Assembly: GCA_031372705.1 (NCBI GenBank)
Contig: JANMLV010000089.1
Span: 1-20,566, forward strand
DNA length: 20,566 nucleotides
Source: UBA7236 sp031372705
GTDB taxonomy: Bacteria > Bacteroidota > Bacteroidia > Chitinophagales > BACL12
Direction of reading: 5' to 3'
Shown: piece after piece, positions 6,675 through 15,188 of the stretch
How the letters are laid out: every line of letters starts with the position of its first letter
Numbering within the stretch: position 1 is the stretch's first letter
Program-made: the position numbers and the translations under genes
The notes under the pieces: generated by a model
The model's database searches: none
What the model saw: the letters and a program-made list of their open reading frames with translations, nothing else
What the model was told of the DNA's origin: nothing

Positions 6675-9059
6675 ATGCAATCAACAATGAAAAAATTTTT
6701 ACTGGGTTGTCTTGTTTTCGCACTGGGATTCACGGCGGTACAAGCACAGGTAGTAACCGTAAGCGGTGAAATCACAACCAACACAACGTGGACCAAAACC
6801 AACATCTACTTATTAAGTGGATTTGTTTATGTAGAAGATGGTGCTACATTAACAATTGAAGCAGGAACCATTATTAAAGGTGACAAAGCTTCTAAAGGTA
6901 CATTAATTGTTACCAAAACAGGTACAATCCAAGCACAAGGTACTGCATGTCAGCCTATCGTGTTCACATCAAACGAGCCTGCCGGTTCAAGAACTTACGG
7001 CGACTGGGGTGGTATTATCATTTTAGGTGAAGCTCCAATTAACGTAACAGGTGGTTCGGCAGTTATTGAAGGTGGTGTTGATACACCTGAAGGTGATGGT
7101 ACTTACGGTGGCGCAAGCCCTGCTGATAACAGCGGTGTTTTAAGCTATGTACGTATCGAATTCCCTGGTATTCCTTTCGTTCCGGGTAACGAAATTAATG
7201 GTTTAACAATGGGTGGTGTTGGTAGTGGAACAACTATCGATCACATTCAAGTTTCTTATTCAGGTGATGATTCATTTGAATGGTTTGGTGGCCGCGTTAA
7301 TGCTAAATATATTGTAGCTTACCGTGGTTTTGATGATGATTTTGATACTGATTTTGGTTACAGAGGTAAAGTGCAATTTGGTTATGCATTGCGTGACCCT
7401 AACGTGGCTGACGTTTCTGGTTCAAATGGTTTTGAAGCAGATAACGATGCTACAGGTTCTACTAACTCACCTTTTTCAAAAGCGTTATTTTCAAACATAA
7501 CAATTGCCGGTCCTAAAGTAAACACAGGTGATGTTGTAAACGTAAACTTTAAAAGAGGTGCGCATTTAAGAAGAAATACACAAACTTCTATTTACAATTC
7601 AATTATTATGGGTTACCCTGAAGTTGGTGTGAGAATTGAAGGAACAAACACTTCTATTAATGCATCAAACGACAGTTTACAGTTTGAAAATAATATTATC
7701 TCAGGCAGTCCTGATGACTATAATTGCACTACTTGCGATGTAGGATTTAATATCGATACTTGGGCAGCCGGAAATGCTAACCAAACTTATTTAACAAACG
7801 CAGGTGTTGGTTTAGTAGATGCTTTTAACTTAAGCAACCCTGACCCGCGTCCATCTGCAGGTTCTGCTCCAACAACAATTGGAACTTATTTTACAGGTTT
7901 ATTAAGCGATCCTTTCTTTACACCAACTTCTTACACAGGCGCGTTTTCAACAACTAACGACTGGACTAATGAGTCATGGTTAAACTTTGATCCACAAAAT
8001 ACAAATTATACAACTCCGGGTATTAATTACAACCCTGCTGTTTCTGCTGTATTAACAACTGAAACTTGCGACAACACAGGTGCAATCAACGTAACTGCAA
8101 CCGGTGGTGCAGGTGGATATACTTACTTATGGAATGATGGCGCTACAACTGAAGATCGTTCAGGTATCGTTTCAGGTGCTTATACAGTAACTGTAACTAG
8201 CAACGGTTGTTCTGCAACTGCAAACTACACTGTAAATGATGTAACAGTTGCAAAACCTGCAGGCTTAGCAACTTCAGCAATAACTCATTGCAGTGCAGCA
8301 TTATCTTGGTCACCGGCTGTAGGTGCAGCTTCTTATGAAGTTCGTTTTGCAATTACAGGTGGTGCTTATTCTGCTCCGGTAAACGTTGGTGCAGTTACAA
8401 ACTACACATTCACAGGTTTAGTTGCCGGAACTAGCTACGATTTCCAAGTTAGATCTAAATGTGTAACAACCGAAAAAAGTGGTTATTCTAAGAAAACAGC
8501 TTCTATAGTTACTTGTGGTGCTCCAACAACTATGACTGCTTCTGCAATCACAGCTAGTGGTGCAACAATCAGCTGGACTAATAGCTGTGCTGTAACAGGT
8601 TATAGCTTACAATACAGAAAATCAGGTATCAAAGCTTGGACTACTGTATCTGTTGTTCCTGCTACTTATGCTATTACAGGTTTATTAGCATCAACTACTT
8701 ACGAATATCGCGTAAGCAGCAATTGCGCAGGTGGTGCTGTTTCAACTTATTTACCTTTTCAGGCCTTCACTACTTTACCTTTCCGTATGGAAAACAATGC
8801 AACATCTGATGCAAACATGTTAATGGTTAATCCTAACCCTGCATCTGATAACGTTGTAATTTCAATTGCAGCTGAAGCAGTTGTTAACGTGTCAATCATC
8901 AACATGGTTGGTCAAGTAGTATACGTAAATAATAACATTTCTGTTAGCGGTTTAGAAGCCATCAACCTTTCTTTAGAAGGTTTTGATGCAGGTATTTACA
9001 TGGTTAACATCAAAGGTGACAATATCAATGTTACCAAAGAGTTAGTTGTAGGTAAATAA
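6675..9059 (+). CDS. T9SS-secreted multidomain surface protein (SprB-like repeat, two FN3 domains, C-terminal sorting domain)
   Basis: A 794-residue exported protein of unknown ligand. Domains in order: signal peptide (M5-KKFLLGCLVFALGFTAVQA, cleaved near residue 24); a repetitive beta-rich head, about 28-440; an SprB-like repeat at about 457-522, with GGAGGYTYLWNDG and SGAYTVTVTSNGC; two FN3 domains (524-613 and 615-701); and a T9SS type A sorting domain, 717-794, with NPNPASDNVVIS and DAGIYMVNIK. The head carries GDWGGIIILGEAPINVTGG (109-127), IEGGVDTPEG and the acidic run GFDDDFDTDFG (218-228), suggesting cation binding; its repeated GTI/GAT strands look like a beta-helix. The T9SS tail implies release or anchoring at the cell surface. 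The gene has its own promoter and terminator and is a paralogue of the gene at 12078. M5 at 6687 is an equally likely start. Confidence 0.85.
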   Translation: MQSTMKKFLLGCLVFALGFTAVQAQVVTVSGEITTNTTWTKTNIYLLSGFVYVEDGATLTIEAGTIIKGDKASKGTLIVTKTGTIQAQGTACQPIVFTSNEPAGSRTYGDWGGIIILGEAPINVTGGSAVIEGGVDTPEGDGTYGGASPADNSGVLSYVRIEFPGIPFVPGNEINGLTMGGVGSGTTIDHIQVSYSGDDSFEWFGGRVNAKYIVAYRGFDDDFDTDFGYRGKVQFGYALRDPNVADVSGSNGFEADNDATGSTNSPFSKALFSNITIAGPKVNTGDVVNVNFKRGAHLRRNTQTSIYNSIIMGYPEVGVRIEGTNTSINASNDSLQFENNIISGSPDDYNCTTCDVGFNIDTWAAGNANQTYLTNAGVGLVDAFNLSNPDPRPSAGSAPTTIGTYFTGLLSDPFFTPTSYTGAFSTTNDWTNESWLNFDPQNTNYTTPGINYNPAVSAVLTTETCDNTGAINVTATGGAGGYTYLWNDGATTEDRSGIVSGAYTVTVTSNGCSATANYTVNDVTVAKPAGLATSAITHCSAALSWSPAVGAASYEVRFAITGGAYSAPVNVGAVTNYTFTGLVAGTSYDFQVRSKCVTTEKSGYSKKTASIVTCGAPTTMTASAITASGATISWTNSCAVTGYSLQYRKSGIKAWTTVSVVPATYAITGLLASTTYEYRVSSNCAGGAVSTYLPFQAFTTLPFRMENNATSDANMLMVNPNPASDNVVISIAAEAVVNVSIINMVGQVVYVNNNISVSGLEAINLSLEGFDAGIYMVNIKGDNINVTKELVVGK

Positions 9060-9082
9060 ATAATTAATTGCAGTTTAATAAT

Positions 9083-9114
9083 AAGCTCCCGAGCGCAGGT
9101 TCGGGGGCTTTTTT
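9083..9114 (+). terminator. Rho-independent terminator after the first T9SS cargo gene
   Basis: A 10-bp GC-rich stem (9083-9092 with 9101-9110, one G-T pair) around an 8-nt loop is followed by a run of T. It separates the cargo gene from the TonB-dependent receptor gene, so the two are separate transcription units. Confidence 0.85.
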
Positions 9115-9174
9115 GTTTACATTCCATTTATGTTAAACTAATGTTACAATAAAGATTAGGTAACATTGTACGTT

Positions 9175-9182
9175 GACCTTTG
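9175..9182 (+). promoter_or_regulatory. Possible -7 promoter box of the TonB-dependent receptor operon
   Basis: GACCTTTG differs from TAnnTTTG only in the first base and ends 19 bp before the ATG at 9202. It lies inside the extension that would be coding if the TTG at 9166 were used, which argues that the ATG is the true start. Confidence 0.4.
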
Positions 9183-9201
9183 CAGTATAAATTCTTACAA
9201 T

Positions 9202-12066
9202 ATGCAATGGTCTTTTAGAATCCTATCTTTTATTACAATTTCACTGGTTGCCTTGACTACGTTTGGTCAAACAGGTGCAATTTCAGGAACCGTAATTGAT
9301 GCTGCAAACACTGAAACCTTAGTTGGCGCAACAGTTCTAATTGAAAATTTACCAAGCGCAGGTTCAAGTACCGATATCGATGGCCGATACAAAATTGATG
9401 ATCTGGCTCCCGGCACTTACACGCTTGTAGTTCGTTATGTTTCATTTGAAACAAAAAATATTCCGGGCGTTGTTGTTACAGCAAATAACGTAGCCATTGT
9501 TGATGTTGCCATGTCGACCGAAATTGCCGATATTTTTGGCGATTCAATGGTAGTTATTACTGCCCAAGCACGTCAAGAAAACTTAAATACGGTTTTAGCA
9601 TTTCAAAAAAACAATATCGCACCTTCAGAAGTAATCTCACGCGATATCATCTCTCGCAGTCCCGATAAAAATACAGGTGAAGTATTAAAACGCATGAGCG
9701 GAACTACCATTACTGATGGTAAATTTGCCGTTATTCGCGGTTTAAGCGATAGATATAACATTGCATTGATAAACGGAAATGTTTTACCAAGCACTGAACC
9801 GGACAGAAAATCGTTTGCATTCGATTTATTTCCTGCAGCCATGCTCGACAATTTAATTGTTGTAAAAGCAGCACAGCCAAACTTACCCGGCGATTTTGCA
9901 GGTGGTATTATCATGCTTAATACTCGTGACATTCCTGATGAAAATTTTATTTCAGTTTCAATCGGTGGTGGATATAATACCCTTACCACATTTAAAGAAT
10001 ATTATACTTATACAGGCGGAAGCAAAGATTGGTTAGGTATTGATGATGGTATAAGACAGTTGCCTGATAATTTTCCAATAAATCGCGACTTATTTGTTGA
10101 GTTAAGCACAGCAGAAAAAGCGGATTTTGGTAAATCATTCGCTCCTTGGGGTGCATATGCTGAAGCATCAAGTCCAATTGATCAGAGCTATCAAATATCG
10201 GCAGGTTTAGTAAAGAAAATTGGTAAGATAAGTGAATTTGGTGCCATAGGTGCACTTACCTATAATAATTCTTACATAACAAATTTAATTACTCGCAACG
10301 ATTATGATGATGAAGTAAATCCTTTATATGAATATAACGACGGCCAATACAGAAACAACGTTTTATGGGGTGGCTTAGTTAACTTATCATATAAAATTAC
10401 TGACAACAATAAAATCACATTTAAGAACTCCTTTTCTGTTAACAGCGCTGACATAACCACTATGCGAACCGGTGTTGATTATATGAGAGCCGCTTATATA
10501 CAAAATGAATATTACGATTTTAGTTCTAATCAATTGTCGTCATCTGTGTTAGGCGGTGAACATTTTTTAAGCGGCTCTAAATCAAAAATAAAATGGTCAG
10601 CAGGCTTAAATACATTGAAACGCGATCAGCCAAATTTCAGAACTGTTAATTATGCTAAAAACATTGTCCCTTCATTCGAGGCAGATACAGTTTTTACATT
10701 CGCGCCTTCGCCGTTTGCTTCTCCGGGTAGCTTAGGTATTTTTTATTCAGTCATGGATGAAACTACCTACACAGCTAGTTTTGATTACACCTATCCTTTC
10801 ACTTTTGGCGATGCTAAACAATCACTTGGTATTGGTGGTAGTTTCTTAGATAAATCCAGAACTTTCGATGCGCGTAATCTTGGTGTTGCAACATCAAATG
10901 ATATTTTCTTAAATCCCGATTATTTCGAAATAGTTGGATTGCCGGTTAATGAATTACTATCACCGGAAAATTTTGCCGATAGTTTATTTTTTATTGATGA
11001 CATATCTAATCCAAGCGATTATTATGAAGGAACACAAAGCAATAAGGCTGTTTATGCCATGCTTGACAATAAAATTGGTACCAAGTTGCGCGTGGTTTGG
11101 GGAGCACGTTTAGAATTCTTTAGTCAAACAATAAGTTCATTCGCATATGGAGCCAGCGCTACACCTATTCCGATTGAAGTAGATACAAAAGAAACAGACA
11201 GCGTTGGTTTAAAGTTTGATTTATTGCCATCAGTTAATATGACGTATTCATTAACCGCAAAAACAAATCTTCGCTTATCAGCTTACAAAACTGTTGCAAG
11301 ACCGGAATTACGTGAGTTGGCACCCTTCGGATTTTATGATATTGAAACCAATTCGAGCATAACCGGTAATCCTAGTTTATTGGCTACCAACATTTATAAT
11401 GTTGATGTTAAAGCAGAGCATTTCTTTGGTGCAGGTCAAGTAATTTCAGGAGGCGTGTTTTATAAAAAATTCATCGATCCAATTGGACAACGCTTCTTTT
11501 TTGGAACAGTTCGCGAGTTGAAACCTATTAACGATTCAATTGCAACTGTGTATGGCGCTGAATTTGAATTGCGCAAAAATCTTGGGTTTATAGCTAAAAA
11601 TGTGAAATTTCTTGAACGACTTACTTTCAATACTAATCTAGCAATTATAAGTTCAACTACAACCCTTCACGCTGCTGATACTGCCTTAGCGGGAGTTACC
11701 GAACGTCAACTTCAAGGTCAATCAGATTATGTTGTAAATTTTGGACTAACCTATATCGAACCTGTAAAAGGATTATCATTCACGATTTTACACAACCAAA
11801 TCGGTCGTAGAATATCGGAATATGGCAATGCACAATATGCTGATATTTATGAAAACCCAAGACCACTAATCGACGGTCAAATATCAATTCCATTTAGCCA
11901 AACTAGAGGCACTGTTAAAGTTAACTTCAGCGACATACTAAGTAAAAATGCAATCTTCTATCAAGATCTTGATGAAGATGGAAAATACGACGAAAGCATT
12001 GACAACACCATCCGCAATTTCGATATCGGATCAAAAATATCCCTTTCATTAAATTATAAATTTTAA
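9202..12066 (+). CDS. TonB-dependent outer membrane receptor
   Basis: A 954-residue outer-membrane gated channel that would import a ligand using proton-motive force passed on by TonB. Order (numbered from the ATG at 9202): signal peptide 1-22 (MQWSFRILSFITISLVALTT, then FGQ); carboxypeptidase-regulatory-like domain, about 26-105, with ISGTVIDA and GRYKIDDLAPGTYTLVVRYV; a TonB-box-like strand SMVVITAQ (115-122); plug domain, about 133-247, with VIRGLSDRYNIALINGNVLP and LPGDFAGGIIMLNTRDIP; then a beta-barrel of about 700 residues ending in a C-terminal phenylalanine. It is not the typical SusC type: no SusD-like lipoprotein follows. Its immediate partner, 11 bp downstream, is a T9SS cargo protein, probably on the same mRNA. 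An upstream TTG (9166) in frame would add 12 residues ahead of the signal peptide and is unlikely. The ligand is unknown. Confidence 0.9.
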   Translation: MQWSFRILSFITISLVALTTFGQTGAISGTVIDAANTETLVGATVLIENLPSAGSSTDIDGRYKIDDLAPGTYTLVVRYVSFETKNIPGVVVTANNVAIVDVAMSTEIADIFGDSMVVITAQARQENLNTVLAFQKNNIAPSEVISRDIISRSPDKNTGEVLKRMSGTTITDGKFAVIRGLSDRYNIALINGNVLPSTEPDRKSFAFDLFPAAMLDNLIVVKAAQPNLPGDFAGGIIMLNTRDIPDENFISVSIGGGYNTLTTFKEYYTYTGGSKDWLGIDDGIRQLPDNFPINRDLFVELSTAEKADFGKSFAPWGAYAEASSPIDQSYQISAGLVKKIGKISEFGAIGALTYNNSYITNLITRNDYDDEVNPLYEYNDGQYRNNVLWGGLVNLSYKITDNNKITFKNSFSVNSADITTMRTGVDYMRAAYIQNEYYDFSSNQLSSSVLGGEHFLSGSKSKIKWSAGLNTLKRDQPNFRTVNYAKNIVPSFEADTVFTFAPSPFASPGSLGIFYSVMDETTYTASFDYTYPFTFGDAKQSLGIGGSFLDKSRTFDARNLGVATSNDIFLNPDYFEIVGLPVNELLSPENFADSLFFIDDISNPSDYYEGTQSNKAVYAMLDNKIGTKLRVVWGARLEFFSQTISSFAYGASATPIPIEVDTKETDSVGLKFDLLPSVNMTYSLTAKTNLRLSAYKTVARPELRELAPFGFYDIETNSSITGNPSLLATNIYNVDVKAEHFFGAGQVISGGVFYKKFIDPIGQRFFFGTVRELKPINDSIATVYGAEFELRKNLGFIAKNVKFLERLTFNTNLAIISSTTTLHAADTALAGVTERQLQGQSDYVVNFGLTYIEPVKGLSFTILHNQIGRRISEYGNAQYADIYENPRPLIDGQISIPFSQTRGTVKVNFSDILSKNAIFYQDLDEDGKYDESIDNTIRNFDIGSKISLSLNYKF

Positions 12067-12077
12067 ATACAATTATT

Positions 12078-13946
12078 ATGAAAAAACTGCAATTAACTTT
12101 CACAATGCTCTTCATGTTAGGCATAACAACAATTGCGCATGCGCAGCTGCCTACACACACACTATCCGGCGAAATTTCCGGCATCACCAGAAACCTTGTA
12201 AACGATACGGTTTATTTATTAAGCGGATTTGTTTATGTAGAAGATGGCGCAACTTTAAATATTGAGCCGGGCACTATTATCCGTGGCGAAAAAGACACAA
12301 AAGGAACACTAATTATTACCCGAGGCTCAAAAATTAATGCTTTAGGAACTGTTGATCAACCTATTGTATTTACAAGTAATGAACCTGAAGGTGACAGAAA
12401 TTATGGCGATTGGGGCGGTTTAATTATTCTTGGAAATGCACCAATTAACGTTCCGGGTGGAACAGCTGTTATTGAAGGTGGAGTTGACACACCGGAAGGC
12501 GATGCAACTTATGGTGGTGTTAACCCAACCGATAACTCAGGTTCACTAATTTATGTACGTATCGAATATCCCGGTATTGCATTTGTTCCGGGCAACGAAA
12601 TTAATGGTTTAACATGCGGTGGTATTGGTTCAGGAACAACACTCGATCACATTATGGTTAGTCGCTCAGGTGATGATGCATTTGAATTTTTTGGCGGAAC
12701 CGTTAATGCTAAATATTTAATTGCCCATAATTCTTTTGACGATGATTTTGATACTGACTTCGGGTTTTCAGGTAAAGTACAATTTGGCTTAATTAAAAGA
12801 GATCCAACCTTTGCCGACGTATCAGGTTCAAATGGTTTCGAAAGCGATAACGATGGAACAGGTAGCACTAATTCTCCTCAAACTAATCCAACTTTCAGTA
12901 ACGTTACTGTTGTTGGCCCAATACAAACAGCCGGCGATGTAATAAATGTGAATTACAAACGTGGTGCGCACTTGCGCAGAAACACTTCAACCGATATTTT
13001 TAACTCAGTTATAATTGGTTATCCTAGTGGTGTAATGATTGATGGTGCATTGTGTGAAGCAAGTGCAACAGCAAATACATTAAAAGTTCAAAATACAATT
13101 ATTGCCGGTCACAACAACGATTTTGAAACTGCAGCAGGAAGCTTATTTGATGCTAATGCGTGGTTTACAACCGCTACTTATAACAACACAATTTACGATT
13201 TAAGCAGCGATGTTATGTTGACCGATGCTTATAACGTAACTTCTCCAAACTGCGTACCAATGGCAGGTTCACCTGTATTAAGCGGTGCTGCATTCGACGC
13301 ACCTGAATTAGCAGGTTTAACTACAACAACTTATCGCGGTGCATTTGGCGAATTAGATTGGACTTCATGCTGGGCAAACTGGGATCCGCAAAATACTAAC
13401 TACGGTGAAGTTGCAGGAACAATTGCTCAAGCAATAGCTTCATTTACTTATAGTAATGCTGCTTTAACTGTTACATTTAGCAACACATCATCAAATGCAG
13501 TTAGCTATAACTGGAATTTCGGTGATGAAACTACAACTGATGATTTTAGCATAGAAGCTAATCCTTCTTACACATACCCTGCTCTGGGTGTTTATGATGT
13601 TGTATTAGTTGCTACAGGAACTTGTGCCGATCAAAATACATCGAACCAAACATTGGACCTTTCTGTATCGGTAAATACATTAACTAATATCAAAGGTATC
13701 AGCATGTATCCAAACCCTGCAACTGAATTTATTAATTTAGCAATCAACGCAGCAATAGGAACTGAAGCAAATATTAATATAACTGATTTAACAGGTAAAA
13801 TTGTTGTTCCTTCTGTGAATTATTCATTGACAAATGGAAATAACAATATTAAAATAAATACTGCCGATTTATCTGCAGGCATCTATTTTGTACAAATTGA
13901 AAATGGTGGTCAATCCACTGCAATGCGTTTATTCATAGCTAAATAA
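12078..13946 (+). CDS. T9SS-secreted surface protein with PKD domain, paralogue of the 6675 gene
   Basis: A 622-residue exported protein. Residues 1-22 are a signal peptide (MKKLQLTFTMLFMLGITTIA, then HA). The head (about 28-440) aligns without gaps to that of the 794-residue paralogue: by hand count about 190 of 256 positions are identical between residues 46 and 301 here. Shared blocks are YGDWGGLIILGNAPINVPGG (109-128), VIEGGVDTPEGD and FDDDFDTDFG (220-229). The tail differs: a PKD domain at about 452-533 (YNWNFGDE, YTYPALGVYDVVLVAT) replaces the SprB and FN3 domains. A T9SS type A sorting domain follows (about 541-622; MYPNPATEFINLAI, DLSAGIYFVQIE). It starts 11 bp after the receptor gene and ends at a good terminator, so it is the second gene of a receptor-cargo operon. 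It likely captures or processes the receptor's ligand at the surface; no enzymatic motif is recognised. Confidence 0.87.
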   Translation: MKKLQLTFTMLFMLGITTIAHAQLPTHTLSGEISGITRNLVNDTVYLLSGFVYVEDGATLNIEPGTIIRGEKDTKGTLIITRGSKINALGTVDQPIVFTSNEPEGDRNYGDWGGLIILGNAPINVPGGTAVIEGGVDTPEGDATYGGVNPTDNSGSLIYVRIEYPGIAFVPGNEINGLTCGGIGSGTTLDHIMVSRSGDDAFEFFGGTVNAKYLIAHNSFDDDFDTDFGFSGKVQFGLIKRDPTFADVSGSNGFESDNDGTGSTNSPQTNPTFSNVTVVGPIQTAGDVINVNYKRGAHLRRNTSTDIFNSVIIGYPSGVMIDGALCEASATANTLKVQNTIIAGHNNDFETAAGSLFDANAWFTTATYNNTIYDLSSDVMLTDAYNVTSPNCVPMAGSPVLSGAAFDAPELAGLTTTTYRGAFGELDWTSCWANWDPQNTNYGEVAGTIAQAIASFTYSNAALTVTFSNTSSNAVSYNWNFGDETTTDDFSIEANPSYTYPALGVYDVVLVATGTCADQNTSNQTLDLSVSVNTLTNIKGISMYPNPATEFINLAINAAIGTEANINITDLTGKIVVPSVNYSLTNGNNNIKINTADLSAGIYFVQIENGGQSTAMRLFIAK

Positions 13947-13962
13947 ATAGGATTATTGTAAG

Positions 13963-13994
13963 AAAGAGGCTACCGCAAGGTGGCCTTTTTTTTT
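13963..13994 (+). terminator. Rho-independent terminator after the receptor-cargo operon
   Basis: AGGCTACC-GCAA-GGTGGCCT (13967-13986) forms an 8-bp stem with one G-T pair and a GNRA-type tetraloop, followed by nine T (13986-13994). Confidence 0.9.
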
Positions 13995-14106
13995 GCCCCG
14001 GAAAAACTAAAACCCTTGAAAACACCACATAAAAGCAGTAAAAATGCTACTTATACCATCTAAGCCAAAAATAAACATTCAAGAAAAAGGGTAAAAACTA
14101 AATACG

Positions 14107-14114
14107 TAACTTTA
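14107..14114 (+). promoter_or_regulatory. Possible -7 promoter box before the NTF2-like gene
   Basis: TAACTTTA matches TAnnTTTG except in the last base. Transcription would begin near 14120 and give a leader of about 17 nt to the ATG at 14138. It lies after the terminator at 13963, so a new promoter is expected in this interval. Confidence 0.35.
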
Positions 14115-14137
14115 CCTCTACATGCAAATCAAAGTTT

Positions 14138-14611
14138 ATGCAGCAAAACGAATTATTAATCCACAACTTCTATATCGCATTTTTAGATAAAGATTATAAA
14201 ACAATGCAAGCTACTTATGCTGATAATGCAACATTTTCTGATCCTGTATTTCAAAATCTAAACGCAACACAAACAAGAGGCATGTGGGAAATGTTTTGCA
14301 AGCGCGGAAAAGATATGCAATTAACATTTGAAATCTTGAGTATAGCAGAAAATCAGATTGTAGCCGAATGGATTCCAAGATATACCTTCTCTGCCACCGG
14401 TAATTACGTAGTAAACCATATCACCTCAACGTTTATTATAGCCGACAATAAAATTATGCAACATACCGATAATTTCAATTTTTACAAATGGAGCTGTCAG
14501 GCACTTGGCTTTAGAGGCGTTTTGTTGGGATGGACAGCATTTATGCAAAATAAAATTCGCAAAACGGCTATGGCAAATCTTACAAAATTTATTGCTACAA
14601 ATAACAATTGA
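14138..14611 (+). CDS. NTF2-like (SnoaL-type) family protein
   Basis: A 157-residue protein with the cone-shaped alpha+beta NTF2-like pattern. An N-terminal helix pair (HNFYIAFLDKDYKTMQATYA, residues 10-29) leads into NATFSDPVF and a run of beta strands with WEMFCKRGKDMQLTFEIL, VAEWIPRYTFSATG and a final strand ending in HTDNFNFYKW. Such proteins are small-molecule isomerases, dehydratases, or simple ligand-binding folds, and the substrate cannot be inferred. The tail beyond the fold (QALGFRGVLLGWTAFMQNKI) is mildly hydrophobic and may be an extra helix. No signal peptide. The GNAT gene follows after 19 bp on the same strand, so they probably form a two-gene unit. ATG at 14138 is the natural start. 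Confidence 0.75.
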   Translation: MQQNELLIHNFYIAFLDKDYKTMQATYADNATFSDPVFQNLNATQTRGMWEMFCKRGKDMQLTFEILSIAENQIVAEWIPRYTFSATGNYVVNHITSTFIIADNKIMQHTDNFNFYKWSCQALGFRGVLLGWTAFMQNKIRKTAMANLTKFIATNNN

Positions 14612-14630
14612 TTTACTTACATATCGAGAA

Positions 14631-15188
14631 ATGCAAACAACCAACAACCCCTTATTACCATTTCCGGTGATTGCACTTCCCAATGCAACCTTATTGCAAT
14701 TAACACTTGAAGATGCACCTGTATTTTTCGAACTGCGCTGTAATACAGATGTAAATAAATACACAGGAATTTCAAAACCTGCAAGTATTGCTGAAGTTGA
14801 AATATTTATTACCAAACTGAATAATAATATTGAAACTCAAACAAGTATTATTTGGAAAATAGTGCTGCCCGAAACCACAACATTAATTGGAACTATTTGT
14901 CTTTGGAACTTCAATAAAGCAAATAATAGCGCAGAAATCGGATTTGTTTTAATGCCACAATTTTGGCGCCAAGGCATTATGTTCAATGCCGTAAATGCTG
15001 TTATTAAATTCGGATTTGATGTTTTAGACTTTCAAACAATTGAAGGATGGACACATCAACAAAATATTGGCGCAATTAATTTACTCATACATTCCGGCTT
15101 CAGCAGAGATTATGCATTAGAAAATGCTGCCCAATTTACCCCGGAGGAAAAAGATATGTGCATTTACACCTTGAACCGGAACAACTAA
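14631..15188 (+). CDS. GNAT family N-acetyltransferase (RimJ/RimL-like)
   Basis: A 185-residue acetyl-CoA-dependent acetyltransferase; the acceptor may be a protein N-terminus or a small amine. It has the RimJ/RimL-like layout: an early strand and helix (LLQLTLEDAPVFFELRCNTD, 21-40), strand 4 with AEIGFVLMPQFWRQGIMFNA (101-120), which carries the acetyl-CoA pyrophosphate loop as W-R-Q-G-I-M, and the late N-x-x-(S/A)-x-x-(L/I)-x-x-x-x-G-F segment NIGAINLLIHSGF (145-157). The frame is open further upstream to 14505, but that would overlap the NTF2-like gene and add 42 residues with no homology to the fold, so the ATG at 14631 is preferred. Its stop abuts the stop of the convergent ppx gene with no bases between, and no terminator is visible there. 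Confidence 0.82.
   Translation: MQTTNNPLLPFPVIALPNATLLQLTLEDAPVFFELRCNTDVNKYTGISKPASIAEVEIFITKLNNNIETQTSIIWKIVLPETTTLIGTICLWNFNKANNSAEIGFVLMPQFWRQGIMFNAVNAVIKFGFDVLDFQTIEGWTHQQNIGAINLLIHSGFSRDYALENAAQFTPEEKDMCIYTLNRNN

Noticed and set aside
9166..9201. TTG start adding 12 residues to the TonB-dependent receptor
   Set aside because: The extension would precede the signal peptide and overlaps the likely promoter box at 9175; the ATG at 9202 gives a clean signal peptide.
9603..9989. 128-codon open frame antisense to the TonB-dependent receptor plug
   Set aside because: The sense strand carries the conserved plug motifs in an intact gene; the antisense product shows no domain and no promoter box.
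6675..13946. Horizontally acquired island
   Set aside because: No integrase, transposase, flanking direct repeats or tRNA junction at its edges, and base composition looks like the neighbours by eye.
14505..14630. Upstream start for the GNAT protein
   Set aside because: It would overlap the NTF2-like gene out of frame and add residues unlike the GNAT fold; the ATG at 14631 fits both neighbours.
14426..14815. 129-codon open frame antisense to the NTF2-like and GNAT genes
   Set aside because: It crosses the junction of two well supported genes and its translation resembles no family.
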